Assembly (NCBI RefSeq): GCF_020080835.1
Contig: NC_058163.1
Location: 15,945,095 to 16,009,094, forward strand
Length of the DNA stretch: 64,000 nucleotides
From: Cotesia glomerata
Taxonomy: Eukaryota; Arthropoda; Insecta; Hymenoptera; Braconidae
Direction of reading: 5' to 3'
Positions 1 to 10,989 of the stretch are shown here, in pieces (position 1 is the first letter of the stretch; every line of letters begins with the position of its first letter). The notes below the pieces were generated by a model. The model was not told the DNA's origin and ran no database searches. It worked only from the letters and a program-made list of their open reading frames with translations. Made by a program: the position numbers and the translations under genes.

Positions 1-120
1 CGCCATAGCTGTAGAGATGCAATTGGTGTGTTTTGTCCTCTGGCCGTTAGTGGGCGCTTCGAGCGCTTGGTTGAGATTCGCTGCCGGTAGAGGCGTGACC
101 GAGGAACCAGTGCCGCCACA
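1..120 (-). repeat. 3' LTR, cut by the window edge
   Basis: Matches 4679-4798 base for base except at 6 of 120 positions. Its inner edge ends in ...CCGCCACA and abuts a purine tract on the minus strand. The pol reading frame runs through the purine tract into this LTR. Confidence 0.9.
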
Positions 121-133
121 ACCACTCCCCCCT
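121..133 (-). promoter_or_regulatory. polypurine tract
   Basis: The minus strand reads AGGGGGGAGTGGT directly before the 3' LTR, the expected position and composition of the plus-strand primer of reverse transcription. Confidence 0.8.
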
Positions 134-1162
134 AATTGACTTTTGGCAGGTTGTTTAAAAGTCACGTTACGAGCGTAAGTGCGTTTGGGTGGATCCAGTG
201 AGGCACCCCAGTGATGTGGCTGCATCTGTTGAGATGTTGATGGTGCGTCATCGTTGACGAGCTGGTCGTCAGACTTGCTGACGTAGCAGGGCTTCAGTCT
301 TTCGACTGCAACGTTTTTTTCTTCGCCGTCGACGTTAATTTTGTACAGACGATCAGACAATCGATCTATGACTAGATAAGGCCCCTGGTATGGTGGTTCA
401 AGCGGAGCTTTGACATGATCACAGCGTAACCAGACGTGTGAACATGTGCTCAAATCTTTTAGGATAAAGACTCTGGCCTTGGTGTGATGTGCCGTCTGTG
501 TTGGGCGAATGCCGCGCATGTATTCGCGGTGTTTCTCAATAAAAATTTTGGGATCCGACGAGAGGTCTCCTGAGACGAAAAATTCTCCAGGAACTCGCAA
601 GCACGTGCCGTAGAGCATTTCCGCTGGACTGGCCTGGAGATCTTCCTTGAGTGAGGTTCTGAGACCTAGTAGTACAGTTGGTAATATGTCCAGCCATGGT
701 TTAGGATAACACATGAGGGCTGCTTTCAGGGTCCTATGCATGCGTTCGACGATGCCATTGGACTGGGGATGATAAGCTGTGGTCCGTGTCTTTTGTGTGC
801 CCACGAGATGAGTGAGAGCTTGAAAAAGGGCAGATTTAAACTGCGTGCCTTGATCTGAAGTGATCGTGATAGGTGAACCAAAACGAGAGATCCAATGGTT
901 GAATAGTTCGTTAGCTACGGTTTCTGCAGTCATATTCTACATTGGAATTGCTTCGGGCCACCTTGAGAAACGGTCAATCATTGTGAGACAGTATTGATAT
1001 CCACGTATGTTAGGCAGATGAATGATCAATGTGGAGGTGGTTGAACCTTGAATCCAGGACTGCGATGTGATTGGGTTGTAGTCTAGTGTGACGGTGAATT
1101 TTGGACCTCTGGCAAGCGATGCATTCTCGAGCCCATTTAGTCGCGTCTTTGCGTATTCCGGG
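121..1162 (-). pseudogene. pol: integrase core and C-terminal part, broken
   Basis: Minus-strand translation in pieces gives an integrase. After the zinc-finger part there is a core with a DRFSRWPEA-type stretch near 940-990, and a C-terminal region ending in LKPCYV near 290. In-frame TAG lies at 937-939, a TGA lies at the junction with the upstream RNase H segment near 1160, and the frame shifts near 1015. The reading frame continues across the polypurine tract into the LTR. The enzyme would join element cDNA to the chromosome; here it cannot be made intact. Confidence 0.8.
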
Positions 1163-1950
1163 TCAGATAAACTTTTCTCTGAGAAGTCTTGAAGTTGTTT
1201 TGCCGCTCGGGTGAGCAGGATCGTGTATCACGTTGAAGGCTGTTTTTCTCAAGCTTGCTGGGATGTATGGTTTAACTGTGTCTGAAGATATGTTGCAGAA
1301 AATTTGTATGCCTGGTTCGACTGTCAATTCCTGAAGTTGAAGAGAGGTTTTGCCCTGTAGGAGGTGTTGTAGCTCTGCGTCTTTGACTTGTTCGTCACGA
1401 ATGTTCACTGGACAGAGTTCAGTGGGCATATTGATCGCGTAGATGCGTGAGAGCGCATCAGCTACTACGTTTTCATCACCCTTGACGTACACTATGTTTG
1501 TGGAGAACTGAGAGATGAAATCCAGCTGTCTGAGTTGACGCTCTGAGGCTTGGGCTAATTTTTTCTTGAGAGCGTAGGTCAAAGGTTTGTGATCCGTCTG
1601 AATGGTAAAATTTCGACACTCTAGGAGGTGTTGAAAAAATTTAATAGACGAGTAGATTGCTAATAACTCTCGGTCGTAGGTGCTGTACCGTTGTTCTGTG
1701 GGGGTGAGTTTTCTTGAAAAAAATCCTAGCGGTTGCCAGACATTGTGAACGAGTTGTTGAAGTTGACCTCCAATTGCAGTGGAAGACGCATCCGTTGTGA
1801 GAGTTATTGGTGCATCTGGAGATGGATAGGCCAGAAGAGTGATTTTAGCCAATTTGCTCTTGCATTCTTCGAACGCTTTTTCAGCCTCAGCGGTCCAGCA
1901 GATTTTAGTTTTGTCTTTTTTGATGGAATGTTTGATGTATTGGTACAGTG
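1163..1950 (-). pseudogene. pol: RNase H and integrase zinc-finger part
   Basis: The minus-strand frame carries the RNase H acidic set (TTDASS, YDRELLAI, TDHKPL, ADALSR), followed by the start of the integrase zinc finger (VIHDPAHPS). The open part 1852-1163 lies in a different frame from the reverse transcriptase upstream, because of a shift near 1955-1990. It is part of one ancestral Pol polyprotein and not a separate gene. Confidence 0.85.
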
Positions 1951-1954
1951 GGAG

Positions 1955-3313
1955 TTATGAATGTGCTGCATGCGGCACGCATGTTCTGTAATAGTTGATA
2001 ACTCCAAGGAAACGTCTGAGCTCTTCGACTGTATTGGGCTTGGTATAGTTGAGGATAGCCTCGACCCACTCGGTGATAGGTGAGTATCCTTCAGGTGTTA
2101 TGTGGTAACCTAGAAAATCAACTTGAGACTGACCGAAGACACATTTGCTGATCTTGATGCTGAGTGAATGTTGCTGAAGACGCTCGAAGACAATTTTGAG
2201 ATGCTTTTTATGTTCTTCTTCATCTTGTGACATGATGAGAATGTCATCTATGTATGCGAAGATGAAGTCAAGGTCTCGAAACACTGTGTCCATGAATCTT
2301 TGGAATCTTTGTGTTGCGTTTCTTAGTCCAAATGGCATGACTAGATATTCATAGAGACCCCAGGGTGTAATTATTGCCGTTTTGTGTATGTCGTATTCAT
2401 GCATTGGCACTTGGTGATAGGCTCTGTTAAGGTCGAGTTTTGTAAAGATGCGAGCACCATGTAGACGTGAGAAAAGGTCGTGTATCAGCGGCGGTGGGTA
2501 CATGTCGGGCTCGGTGTCTGAGTTGAGATGACGATAATCGCCGCAGAGTCTCCATTCATTGTTTTTCTTCCTGACCATGTGTATTGGACTGGCATAGGAG
2601 CTGCTGGAGGGTCTGATGATCCCGTGTTCGAGCATGTCGGAGATTTGATTTTTTGCGGACACAGCTTTTTCTCCCGCGAGTTTGCGAGCACGTGCTGAGA
2701 CTGGAGGGCCTTTTGTGATTATGCGGTGAGCATGATTGATGTTGGTGAAGTTGGGCTTCGTGATTGGCTTAGTTATTTCGATGAAACTGTTGAGCAACTC
2801 TGCATATTGTGATGGTAAAGTTGAATCTACAGTCGAAATGTTGTAAGTGCGAGTATGTATTGTTTCTCCTTTAGTTGAAAAAGATGTGAGAGGATCAATG
2901 AGGCGTTGATTCCTGAGATCAATGAGAAGATTGAAATGAGTGAGAAAATCAGCTCCAATTATTGGAATTTGCACATCAGCAATAATGAACGGCCAGGTGA
3001 AATCTCTGCGTAGGTTCAAGTCCACATGAACAATTTTGCTACCGTAGGTGCTAATAGCTGACGCATTGGCGGCGTACAGCTTGAGGGAGTCCTCTTCGAG
3101 TTTTTTGTTGAAGTAACGTGCAGAGATGATGGAAACAATTGATCCTGAGTCGATCAGAAAGTTCTGTTGAGTTGAGAAGTCGTAGATGTGTAGGGGGAGT
3201 TCTTGAGTGGGAATTTTGCTGTTACTGTCATTGACTTCCCCAACCAATGACAGCGGGCTTAATTTCCCTGGTGATATGTTGGAAGAGGAGAGAATTTGCA
3301 CGGTTTGATGCAC
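1955..3313 (-). CDS. pol: aspartic protease and reverse transcriptase
   Basis: About 450 residues. The protease active site is in LIDSGSIVSIIS near residue 55. The reverse transcriptase has FTKLDLNRAYHQV and the catalytic YIDD box (FAYIDDILIMS) near residue 350, then FLGYHITPEG. The frame overlaps gag by about 55 bases and is offset by -1, as expected for Pol made by -1 frameshifting. It ends in an early stop inside the thumb/connection region (RRFLGVINYYR), where the RNase H segment continues in another frame. Confidence 0.9.
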   Translation of the reverse strand: MHQTVQILSSSNISPGKLSPLSLVGEVNDSNSKIPTQELPLHIYDFSTQQNFLIDSGSIVSIISARYFNKKLEEDSLKLYAANASAISTYGSKIVHVDLNLRRDFTWPFIIADVQIPIIGADFLTHFNLLIDLRNQRLIDPLTSFSTKGETIHTRTYNISTVDSTLPSQYAELLNSFIEITKPITKPNFTNINHAHRIITKGPPVSARARKLAGEKAVSAKNQISDMLEHGIIRPSSSSYASPIHMVRKKNNEWRLCGDYRHLNSDTEPDMYPPPLIHDLFSRLHGARIFTKLDLNRAYHQVPMHEYDIHKTAIITPWGLYEYLVMPFGLRNATQRFQRFMDTVFRDLDFIFAYIDDILIMSQDEEEHKKHLKIVFERLQQHSLSIKISKCVFGQSQVDFLGYHITPEGYSPITEWVEAILNYTKPNTVEELRRFLGVINYYRTCVPHAAHS

Positions 3314-4308
3314 TGACGAGCATCATTGCCCCACTTGTGATGGTAGAAACAGTAACCGTTGCGATTAGGAGTCGTCGATCTGTTCCTGGGGCGATGACCT
3401 TGTGAGTTTTGGCGATACCGCGGTTTATGCTGGACATACTGTTGCTGCTGAGACATTTGTAAAGCCTGCTGGTTAGATGTCTGCAAAGCCAGCTGTTGTT
3501 GTTGCAGTTGCTGTAGCTGGACGTGAATATTGCTGACCTCCTGCTGTAGTGATTGGAGTGTGAGTTGTACCTCTAATAATAATCGGTCAGATTTTGCACT
3601 GGTGATTGCTTGAGGCATATTGGAGTTGTTGACAGCGAAAATTGAATTATTGTTAGAGGCATTCATGACGAATCGATCGGCAAGGTCGGCCAAAGCGGTT
3701 AGATTGTTCATATCAGGTGACATGAGCAAGTAGGGACGTACCTGAGTTGGAAGTTGAGCTATCCAGAGCTCATGTAGTACTTCATCGCCGATTGATTCTT
3801 GAGCCAGCTCGCGCATTTCCCGTAGAAGTTGTGAAGATCTTTTGTCATCGAGTCTCATTTCTTTGAGAAGCTTGCGGAGTTTCACTTGACGAGTTTCTGA
3901 GAAACGATTTAGCATTGCCGCTTTTAAGGTACCATACTTGTTTTGAAGCGGCGGTTTGCTGATGATGTCCCACACTTGTTTGCTGGCCTTGATGGGCAGT
4001 GATTTCAGAATTTGGCTGTATTTTTGACTGTCACTGGTGATGCGATTTGCCGAGAAATCTGCTACAGCTATTGCGAACCACATTTCGGGCTCATCTGTTG
4101 TGAATTGAGGCAGATGGAGATTAACAGCATATAAATGTCCATGAGGTAAATTAAAATTATTTTGGTTTGAGTCACCTGTGTTATCCGAAAGTGTTGGTGG
4201 GTTGTTTGGAGGTCTCGCATTGGCATCAGACTGTCCGGCTCCAGGAGTACCATCAAGTGGAGGATCTTGTATGTCAATGAGGTTGCTGACTCGGGGAAGA
4301 CCCGTTTA
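3259..4308 (-). CDS. gag: capsid/nucleocapsid, CHCC type
   Basis: Open frame from about 4308. The first clear Met is at 4083, but homologous-looking sequence (LPHGHLYAVNLHLPQF) precedes it without an in-frame ATG, so the true start may be lost. The capsid-like part includes QVWDIISKPP and LRKLLKEMRLDDK. A Gln-rich stretch follows, then C-x(3)-H-x(9)-C-x(3)-C (GYCFYHHKW...RQCIKPC). This CHCC pattern in place of CCHC knuckles is characteristic of the CsRn1 group. The product would package element RNA in the cytoplasm. Confidence 0.85.
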
Positions 4309-4493
4309 AGGATCTATGTTGACCATGTTTTGCCTTGAATTATCCTTCGAAGGAGATCTGAAGACCATTGAAAGACGCTAACAGAAAGCGCACCAAAAAT
4401 CTCTTGAGAGCGAGAGAGGTGGCTGCCGACGTGGCTTCGTAGTTTGAGGTTGGAAATGGAAAAAGTTTTTTGCGTAAAAATATTCACTGTAAT

Positions 4494-4511
4494 ATCACGT
4501 CGGGGTCACCA
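4494..4511 (-). promoter_or_regulatory. primer binding site, tRNA-Trp
   Basis: The minus strand reads TGGTGACCCCGACGTGAT two bases inside the 5' LTR. This is complementary to the conserved 3' end of eukaryotic tRNA-Trp plus CCA, the primer reported for CsRn1-type elements. Confidence 0.85.
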
Positions 4512-4513
4512 AT

Positions 4514-4798
4514 TGTAGAATGTTATTGAGGGAAAATTCTACTTATTATTATTAATGACGTGAAAACACAAATTAAACATTAATACGTAATATATTTAAT
4601 TAAGCAAATTACACAGGTACTTGTATTAGCATTAGACTATCTTATATATAGCATATTATGATTATTATAAATATTTAACGCCATAGCTGTAGATATGCAA
4701 TTGGTGTGTTTTGTCCTCTGGCCGTTGGTGGGCGCTTCGAGCGCTTGGTTGAGATTTGCTGCCAGTAAAGCCGTGACCGAGGAACCAGTGCCGCCACA
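4514..4798 (-). repeat. 5' LTR, complete (285 bp)
   Basis: Starts TGTAGAATG and ends CCGCCACA on the plus strand, so it has the TG...CA ends of an LTR, and its last 120 bases match the left LTR. Six of 120 differences between the LTRs suggest an insertion that is not recent. The other LTR's outer flank is outside the window, so the target duplication cannot be checked. Confidence 0.85.
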
Positions 4799-5411
4799 CC
4801 AGTACAATAATCCATTTGATGCAATACTTTTGATTCTATAACTGAGAGAGGGAGAGATGGGACAGCAAAGAGAATGAGAGTCTTAGGAAACAATTAATTA
4901 CGATGCATGACAGATCGGACTCGACATAGATTCGGACAGACTAAACGACTGACTGATTACAAGTGGCCGCTCCTCCTGGAGGTCCCAGGTTTATGAAACC
5001 TCGGTCGCGGATGCCGCCAAACACCTGTATCACTGCGCGGAACTTGTATTATTCCGCGGTTGAACTCAGATTATTCCGCCCTTAGGAACTAGGTGGTTAT
5101 TGTCAAGTTCCCTAGTCAGCAGAAAATGGTATCAAGGCGCCGAAAGCGGTTCCCTGTGCTAGAGTAAGTAATAATGTAAGTAAATATGTATGACTACGTT
5201 AGCTATAGAAGCTAGTTAGTCATACAGTTAGTTGTGTCTTTGTTTGGCACGCACTTTACTGAACACTGGCGCTCTTTCTCTAACAAATAAAGAGACGTTA
5301 TTTTTAATTAATAATTAATTATCTATGAGGTTAATTAAAAAATGGCTAAAGACTTTTCGTCTCAGAATTATTTTTTTCATCAGATGCTACAATGGCGTCC
5401 GTGACTTCTGG
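4799..5411. other. no gene recognised
   Basis: Less AT-rich than the surroundings, with several short GC-rich blocks (4960-5140) and an AATAAA near 5285. It may be an older LTR or element remnant. I see no coding sequence, terminal repeats or RNA gene. Confidence 0.4.
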
Positions 5412-5414
5412 GAC

Positions 5415-5445
<31 letters not shown>

Positions 5446-5455
5446 TAGGGTGTTT
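5412..5455. repeat. (TA)n microsatellite flanked by an inverted ACACCCTA/TAGGGTGT
   Basis: ACACCCTATATAT...ATATTAGGGTGT forms a fold-back around about 28 bases of TA dinucleotides, followed by an A-run/T-run. It marks the start of a repeat C-like fragment. Confidence 0.7.
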
Positions 5456-5650
5456 AAAAAAAAAAAAATTTTTTTTTTTTAATGGTGTTGAAAAGTTGAA
5501 AGTACATTTAAAAACAAAAATTTTGGCGCCTATTAGAGCCCTTAATATTAATATTAAGGTTTGCCTCAATTCATTTGTAATTTTTCTATTTAAATAACAC
5601 AAGAAAACTTTTTTTTTTATTTTTGAATTTCAATTACTTCGGAATGGCTT
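5451..5650 (+). repeat. repeat C-like fragment
   Basis: AGGGTGTTT, an A-run then T-run, and GAGCCCTTAATATTAATATTAAG follow the same order as in 15084-15250 and, inverted, 22740-22880. It is a diverged relative of the terminal repeats of the 10121-22932 element. Confidence 0.6.
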
Positions 5651-5682
5651 GTTTACGCAATATCCCAGAGAAAGGTCTTATA

Positions 5683-5782
5683 NNNNNNNNNNNNNNNNNN
5701 NNNNNNNNNNNNNNNNNNNNNNNNNNNNNNNNNNNNNNNNNNNNNNNNNNNNNNNNNNNNNNNNNNNNNNNNNNNNNNNNNN
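5683..5782. other. assembly gap of 100 N
   Basis: Exactly 100 unresolved bases, a usual placeholder length, so the true distance is unknown. Any reading frame drawn across it is artificial. Confidence 0.99.
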
Positions 5783-5885
5783 TCATTTAGCTCGAAGAGC
5801 TCAAAAAAAGCTGCCAGGTATTAACGGAATCAGCGGGAAGTCTCATGGATGGCCTTTAGGACAAACCGTTTTCCTAATTTTTTCT
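5783..5885 (+). repeat. repeat A, right end fragment
   Basis: Contains the CTCGAAGAGCTC palindrome, then GCGGGAAGT, GGCCTTTAGG and CCGTTTTCCTAATTTTTT, the same order as the right end of the complete copy at 44348-45636. Confidence 0.75.
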
Positions 5886-5889
5886 ATAG

Positions 5890-6034
5890 TTTTTTTGAGA
5901 TTGGTCTTAACCTACTGGTCTGAATCGGTCCAATTGGTATTCAAAATTCTAAGTTTGGTCAAGCCCTTTCGAATAGCACCAACCGCGATAGAATCGGACA
6001 AGCCGTTCAAAAGTTATGAGAGGTTTACATACGG

Positions 6035-6073
<39 letters not shown>

Positions 6074-6205
6074 GAGATCATCGCGGAAACATTCGGGGAG
6101 GCTTCCTAGGATCTCAAAACATCAACATCCGTTGAAAACTCGATTTTCGAAAAACACGGTAAAACCAATAATTTCCCAACTTTTGAAAATTTTCAATTTT
6201 CTTGG
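5890..6205 (-). repeat. repeat A, left half with (AC)n
   Basis: Inverted relative to the preceding fragment: an AAAAGTTATGAG module, (AC)n at 6038-6069, GAGGCTTCCTAGG, AAAACTCGATTTT and a decayed GGGAAATT end. This matches the left half of the copy at 44348-45636. Confidence 0.7.
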
Positions 6206-6239
6206 TGGGAAATTAAAAATAGTCGGTTTTTTTTGTTAT

Positions 6240-7840
6240 ATATATAAATTTTTTGTAGCTTTAAATTTTTATCAAAAATTGCGTTAAATTATAAAAAATA
6301 TCTTTTAAAAATATCATTAAATATCTCTGAAATTATTGATTTCAGTGACTTGGTGCCTTGCATCTTTTTTGTAGGAAATTGAATTTTCTACAAGTTTGTC
6401 GTTGATTTTTTTTCCTGTTTCTTGTCACTCACGAGATAGATGCGAAAAAAGGCGAATTTTATGGAAAAAATCAAGTTAAGAGACCTGTACTACCTCGCCG
6501 GTTCGAGTTACGGCTTGGCCGCAATGGACACTTTTGTAGAGCATTACATTCCGAAAAATACTCTTTCATGTTCAAAACGATGCTGGAAAATGCCACTAAT
6601 CTGCAGAAATTCACAGACAAAAAATCAGAGTTTCTGTGTTTTTTTAATGGAAAATCTTTACACGCCTCAATCTCAAATTTCAAATTAATTCCATGTTAAG
6701 GAGACGATAAGTGGCGTCAACAACTTTAAATGAAGTAAAGAAAGGACAAATAATGAATTAGATCATGCGTTAAAGATGACTAAGATTATGTCCAAAAAAT
6801 AAAGAAAAGTTGAAATTAATTTATTATTTAATATTTCCACATCGTGCATTTATTCAGTAGAGTAAGCATACTATTATTTTCTAATAAGCTTCATGAAACG
6901 AAATCAATAAAAATGGCATGGTCAAGTACCAAACAGTTAATTTTTCTGAGAATAAAAGACAGTAGTTGCTACACTAAAAGTATGTTTATCACTGTAAACT
7001 TTTGACGTAAAAAATTAGGATTTCTTTTGTATGATTAATTGTATAATAATTTCATATAACAAAGAATGTGTAATTATAATAAAAAATCCTGACGATTATT
7101 ATGAAAAATTCTTCCGAGTTTTTTATTATTTTATCCAAGGGAGAATTATTTAATACGCTCCTTCATCGAGTAGCGGATAAAAAAAAATAAAAAATGAACT
7201 ACCCGAAGGTTTTAAGGTGAAAAAACAATTTAGTCCGCAGTAATTAATTAAATTCAATTTTTTCCAGCGTATTCGACATTTTTATTCTCTACTATATTTT
7301 CTCGTCGTCCAAAATTACTAAATTAATTCTATTGAAAGAAGTTTTAAAACCTTTTAATTTTATTTTATAAAAATGATAAATATATGAGATACGTATGGTC
7401 CAATAAAAAGAACTCATGCGAATAAAATTTGAAAGAAAAATTGCAGAAGCGAATTATATTATATTTTAAATTGAGTGAAAAAAAATTTAATAAAGCAGAA
7501 AAAAGGAATGAACTATAAACAATTGTATTATTGATTATTTCTGTTATTAATGTATGGTTTTACATAGAGTTTAGTATAAATATTCACGTTAGGAATTCAC
7601 ACGTTAAATCCTTTTTATTTGCCGGGCAACGACCTCTTGACAATCGATTAGCGAGCTCACTTAACTCAGTTTCACTCTGAAGGTCTGAAAAATTCGAGAA
7701 TCTCTAATCGTTTTTTTACTTCCAATTCATTCTTTTGTTGTTTTATTATATTGTCTTATTTACTTTGTTGATTCAAAGCAAAATCAATTGATAAATTTAT
7801 TCCATGCTTATTACGTTCTAAAAATTTTTATTTTTATTTT
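6240..7840. other. AT-rich stretch without recognisable gene
   Basis: Both strands were read in all frames. Open stretches are short, low in complexity and without motifs. No terminal repeats were found. Confidence 0.5.
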
Positions 7841-7844
7841 CAGA

Positions 7845-8300
7845 TAGATTAAGTTTATACGCAACACTCTGAGTGAAGTAGACAAAACAAGGTATAAGAT
7901 ACATAAGAGTGTAGTATAACCAAGACATTGAGTGTTTGTAAATAAAACTAACAGAGCAAAGACTCTCGAGGGAACGTTACTAAATTGTTTGTGAAAATCC
8001 ATGTGGTCCAAGTTAGCAACTAAGTCCGACAAGAAATGGTACTCTATAGACGGATGGACATAGAAGTAATGCAGAATACAACGAGTAAGTCGAAAAGGAT
8101 ACTGAACGTTGACAGTTGTCGCTTTGGGAGTAGTCGAGTAAGGTTGTCGAAACGTAAAGACTGTCAAGGGTGAATAAAAGAGCCTCGTGACGGAGGGCTT
8201 TCGAACAGCCCTGGCGCGGCTGCGACACTGCACCCCACAAGGGGGTTCTCTACCGAATACACCGAATCCACCTGCTACCCCTGAGCACAAAAGTCACGTA
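7845..8300. other. GC-richer block, possible exon or element remnant
   Basis: Base composition rises against the flanks, most of all at 8185-8285. The block is preceded on the plus strand by a pyrimidine-rich TTTTATTTTCAG that would serve as a splice acceptor at about 7843. A 159-residue open frame on the minus strand has no motif I recognise and runs into low-complexity sequence, so I do not call it a gene. It could be a non-coding exon or an old retroelement end. Confidence 0.3.
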
Positions 8301-8659
8301 CGTATTTTATATATTTTTTGTTATATTAAATAATCTATGTTTATAATTGAGAGAGAAAAACGATTTTATTTTCAGCCTATTTATATTTAAAAATAGGTTT
8401 TTATAAATTGAATTTATTATCATTGGAAAGGTCTTGTCCTGAATTTGAGCTTTTTGAAGATTTTTAAATCTAAACGTATATTATGCTTTTCAGCGATAGC
8501 TAATTTATTATGATAAGTTCTCGGAATGGTCTTAAATAGATTCAAATATGTTTTGTAAATGTAGTTATATCTTAATTAATAAAATAAGTTTGTAGAGTTC
8601 AACTTGGTACTATCGAAAAAGTCGTAACTGGAATTTGTGCCTTTTAACGGTTGGATATT

Positions 8660-9400
8660 TTTAACTTCCCACTATAAAAATCAATAATTTTCATGAAATC
8701 GGGACGTTATTGGTTTCATCCCAGTTTTTAAAAATCGAGGTAACATCATATCTCAACGTTTGGAGGTTCTAGGAGGTTTTTCTGACAAATAGTCTGTGTG
8801 TAGTCATGTGGGGTAACTGTGCGCAGCGGCCAAGTGTGCGCAACTCATTTATTTATAAATGGGAAGGGGGAAGTTTGTGATATGTGTAGGCAAATTAAAG
8901 GGTTTTTGGTGGAAAATTAGCTTATGCAAAAAAACCCATGTGTGGTGCCATCCGTTTACTTGAAAATGAAAATATAAAGAATCTGGTGCCGTTTCACACT
9001 GTACTGATGATAATAACTACAGGAAGTTAAACTTTTTTCTGTCAATAATGTGTTTGAGTTTTTTATTTAGCATAATATTTGAAGTTATATTTGAAGTTAT
9101 GTTATAACTTTTAAACGGCTTTACTGATCAATTCCAAAAACTAATCAGCTCTTGACATTAAAAAACCACGTCGATCGCCGCCGGGCCGGTCAAAATTGGT
9201 TAATTCCTTCGTAAGTTGTCGTTGGCGAAAAAATTCGGAAAAAATAAATTTTTTCAAATTTCTCAAAAATTTTTGATCTGATCAATAAGTCTTCAAAAGT
9301 AAATCATGTTATTTAAGAAACTACGTCGAATGCTATCAACTCCATGAAAATTGGTTTATTCATCGGAAAGTAATTGCAGTTTGAAAATTTGAAGAATGGT
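8660..9400 (+). repeat. repeat A, two decayed fragments
   Basis: 8660-8800 has AACTTCCCACTA, a GGGACGTTATTGGTTTCATCCC block and CTCAACGTTT as at the left end of repeat A. 9070-9400 has the ATAACTTTTAAACGGCTTTACTGATC and CACGTCGATCGCCG modules of its inner part. The sequence between them, with GTGCGCA motifs near 8820-8850, is not explained. Confidence 0.65.
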
Positions 9401-9420
9401 GTTTTATTAGGTTGATTTCG

Positions 9421-9560
9421 TTAGAAATCTAACTATTGCATTAGTCCTAATGGTGGAATTTTCACATGATTTTGCTATCATATGTCATAATCAGTTAAGT
9501 ACTTCCATAAATACCATTGGTTAAAAAATTTATATATCGACGGTCTAATTAGCAATTGGT
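9421..9560 (+). repeat. repeat D fragment
   Basis: TTAGAAATCTAACTATTGCAT, CCTAATGG and GATTTTGCTAT match the left end of repeat D at 42462-42530. Confidence 0.65.
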
Positions 9561-9795
9561 CTAACTCCTTATTTTTTAGAGGGATATTTTTTAACATTTT
9601 GATGTAGTAGTAGTCCAATTGTAAATTATTTGAATAATTCTAACCAAAATATTATACCTCTATTATATATTAAATGGTATTTTATAGATCATTTAACTGA
9701 TAATAAATTTTTAACTAATTGTATTTTCGTACAAATGTAAGATTCTCCAAAATGAAGTTAGACAATTTGCTAATTAGAACGTCAAAATGTATGTA

Positions 9796-10120
9796 CAGTC
9801 ACGCTCAAAAGTATTTTGACAAATATATTAAACAGTTTAATTAAAAATAAATATGAAACACAATAATCATTTATTTATTTATTTAACAGCTTTTGAATAA
9901 TCTACAGAATAGTGTCAAATTGGTCCTTGTTCGTAACAAAAGAAAGTTTAATTTTTAAAATATCAGGAAAATGGTGACTCAAAAGTATTTTGATATTGTT
10001 GAAAAAAACTAATTTAACGCATGATTATAATTTACAGCAATAAATATATAAGTATTTAGGAGCATATCCCTTGGCCTTAATGACAGCCTTGCATCGCGCC
10101 GGCATTGAGTCTATTAATTG
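9796..10120 (-). pseudogene. Tc1-like element: C-terminal transposase and terminal repeat (left half of a split copy)
   Basis: Begins after a TA with CAGTCACGCTCAAAAGTATTTTGAC, a Tc1-type terminal repeat, and has a second inward AAAGTATTTTGA near 9980. On the minus strand 10117-10052 reads LIDSMPARCKAVIKAKGYAPKY, the usual last residues of Tc1 transposases. The matching upstream part lies at 22933-23125 in the same orientation; the sequence between them is an insertion with a TTG duplication. The catalytic core is incomplete, so the copy is inactive. Confidence 0.8.
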
Positions 10121-10178
10121 CACCGGCACACAAAAAAAAAAGTTGTCAGTACTTTTGACGGGACCCATATATCTTTAT

Positions 10179-10712
10179 GTATATCGACCCGCTGAATCCG
10201 AATTTGAAGTCAGTTTGACCCGTACACCGTCAAATTTTCGAGAAAACTTTGAAAAACCGAAAAAAATGACGAAAATCGGCAGTTTAGGCGATTTAAAAAT
10301 TTTTTTGACCTAAACTAAATATGATTTTTATGTATTTCAACCTGCTTAATACTTATATGAAGTTTATTTAGACAATAAGCCATTGAAAGTTCAAGTAAAT
10401 TCCAAAAAACCCTGAAAAATTGCAAAAAAAGCAAAAAATAGCAAAAAAAAAAAAAGCAAAAAATTCCAGATATTGTGTTAAAAAAAAATTTTATAAAATT
10501 TGATCAATCATGATTCTCATGTATTTCGAACCGCCGAATATAAATCTCGAATTTATATGGCTCAGATATCTCTAAAAATCTAAATAAATAGCAAAAAACC
10601 ACTGAAAATTAAAATAAATCAAGTCCGTTATGATAAAAATTAATTTTCAAATAAAAATAAAAAATTTTTAACATGTTATCCGATCTGTGGAATATAAATT
10701 TCAAATTTTTTG
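10179..10712 (+). repeat. repeat B left arm
   Basis: Inverted match to 14556-15082, with shared A/T-run, GCAAAAAA, TCCAGATATTGTGTTAAA and ATGTTATCCGATCTGTGGA blocks in reverse order. Divergence between the arms is clear by eye but modest. Confidence 0.8.
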
Positions 10713-10989
10713 ACCTTAATCCTCAAAAAATTTTAGTTAATTCTACTTTTTTCTCCTCCCTAAGCCAAAAGTTTGTACTTCTTTCCCTTGCTTGCGAGAA
10801 AAAGTGGCACTTTTTTTCCCTCGGGAAAATAAGTTGCGCATGCGCCCAAGTATCTGTCATAGCCAAAATTGTGTATGCACGATCGTGTTTTTAGCTGTTG
10901 TCAGTTGCTGTCATTTGTCACGAACGTAACATTCTCTTCAATAAAAAAAATAATAAACCGTAATAAATTTTTTTAATTATAAATTCAAA

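Larger units (their letters stand above)
1..4798 (-). mobile_element. Ty3/gypsy LTR retrotransposon, CsRn1-like
   Basis: Two direct repeats (1-120 and 4679-4798) match without gaps and with 6 differences, so they are the two LTRs; the left one runs off the window. Read on the minus strand the order is 5' LTR, primer site, gag, protease, reverse transcriptase, RNase H, integrase, polypurine tract, 3' LTR. The primer site matches the 3' end of tRNA-Trp and Gag ends in a CHCC cysteine motif, both known hallmarks of the CsRn1 group. Pol is broken by a frameshift near 1955, stops near 1160 and 937, and a small shift near 1015, so this copy is dead. Confidence 0.9.

Noticed and set aside
5649..6287. 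Open frame across the assembly gap
   Set aside because: Runs through 100 N and repeat A fragments; artificial.
7811..8290. 159-residue minus-strand protein
   Set aside because: No domain, and half is low-complexity Ile/Lys/Leu; listed only as an unexplained block.
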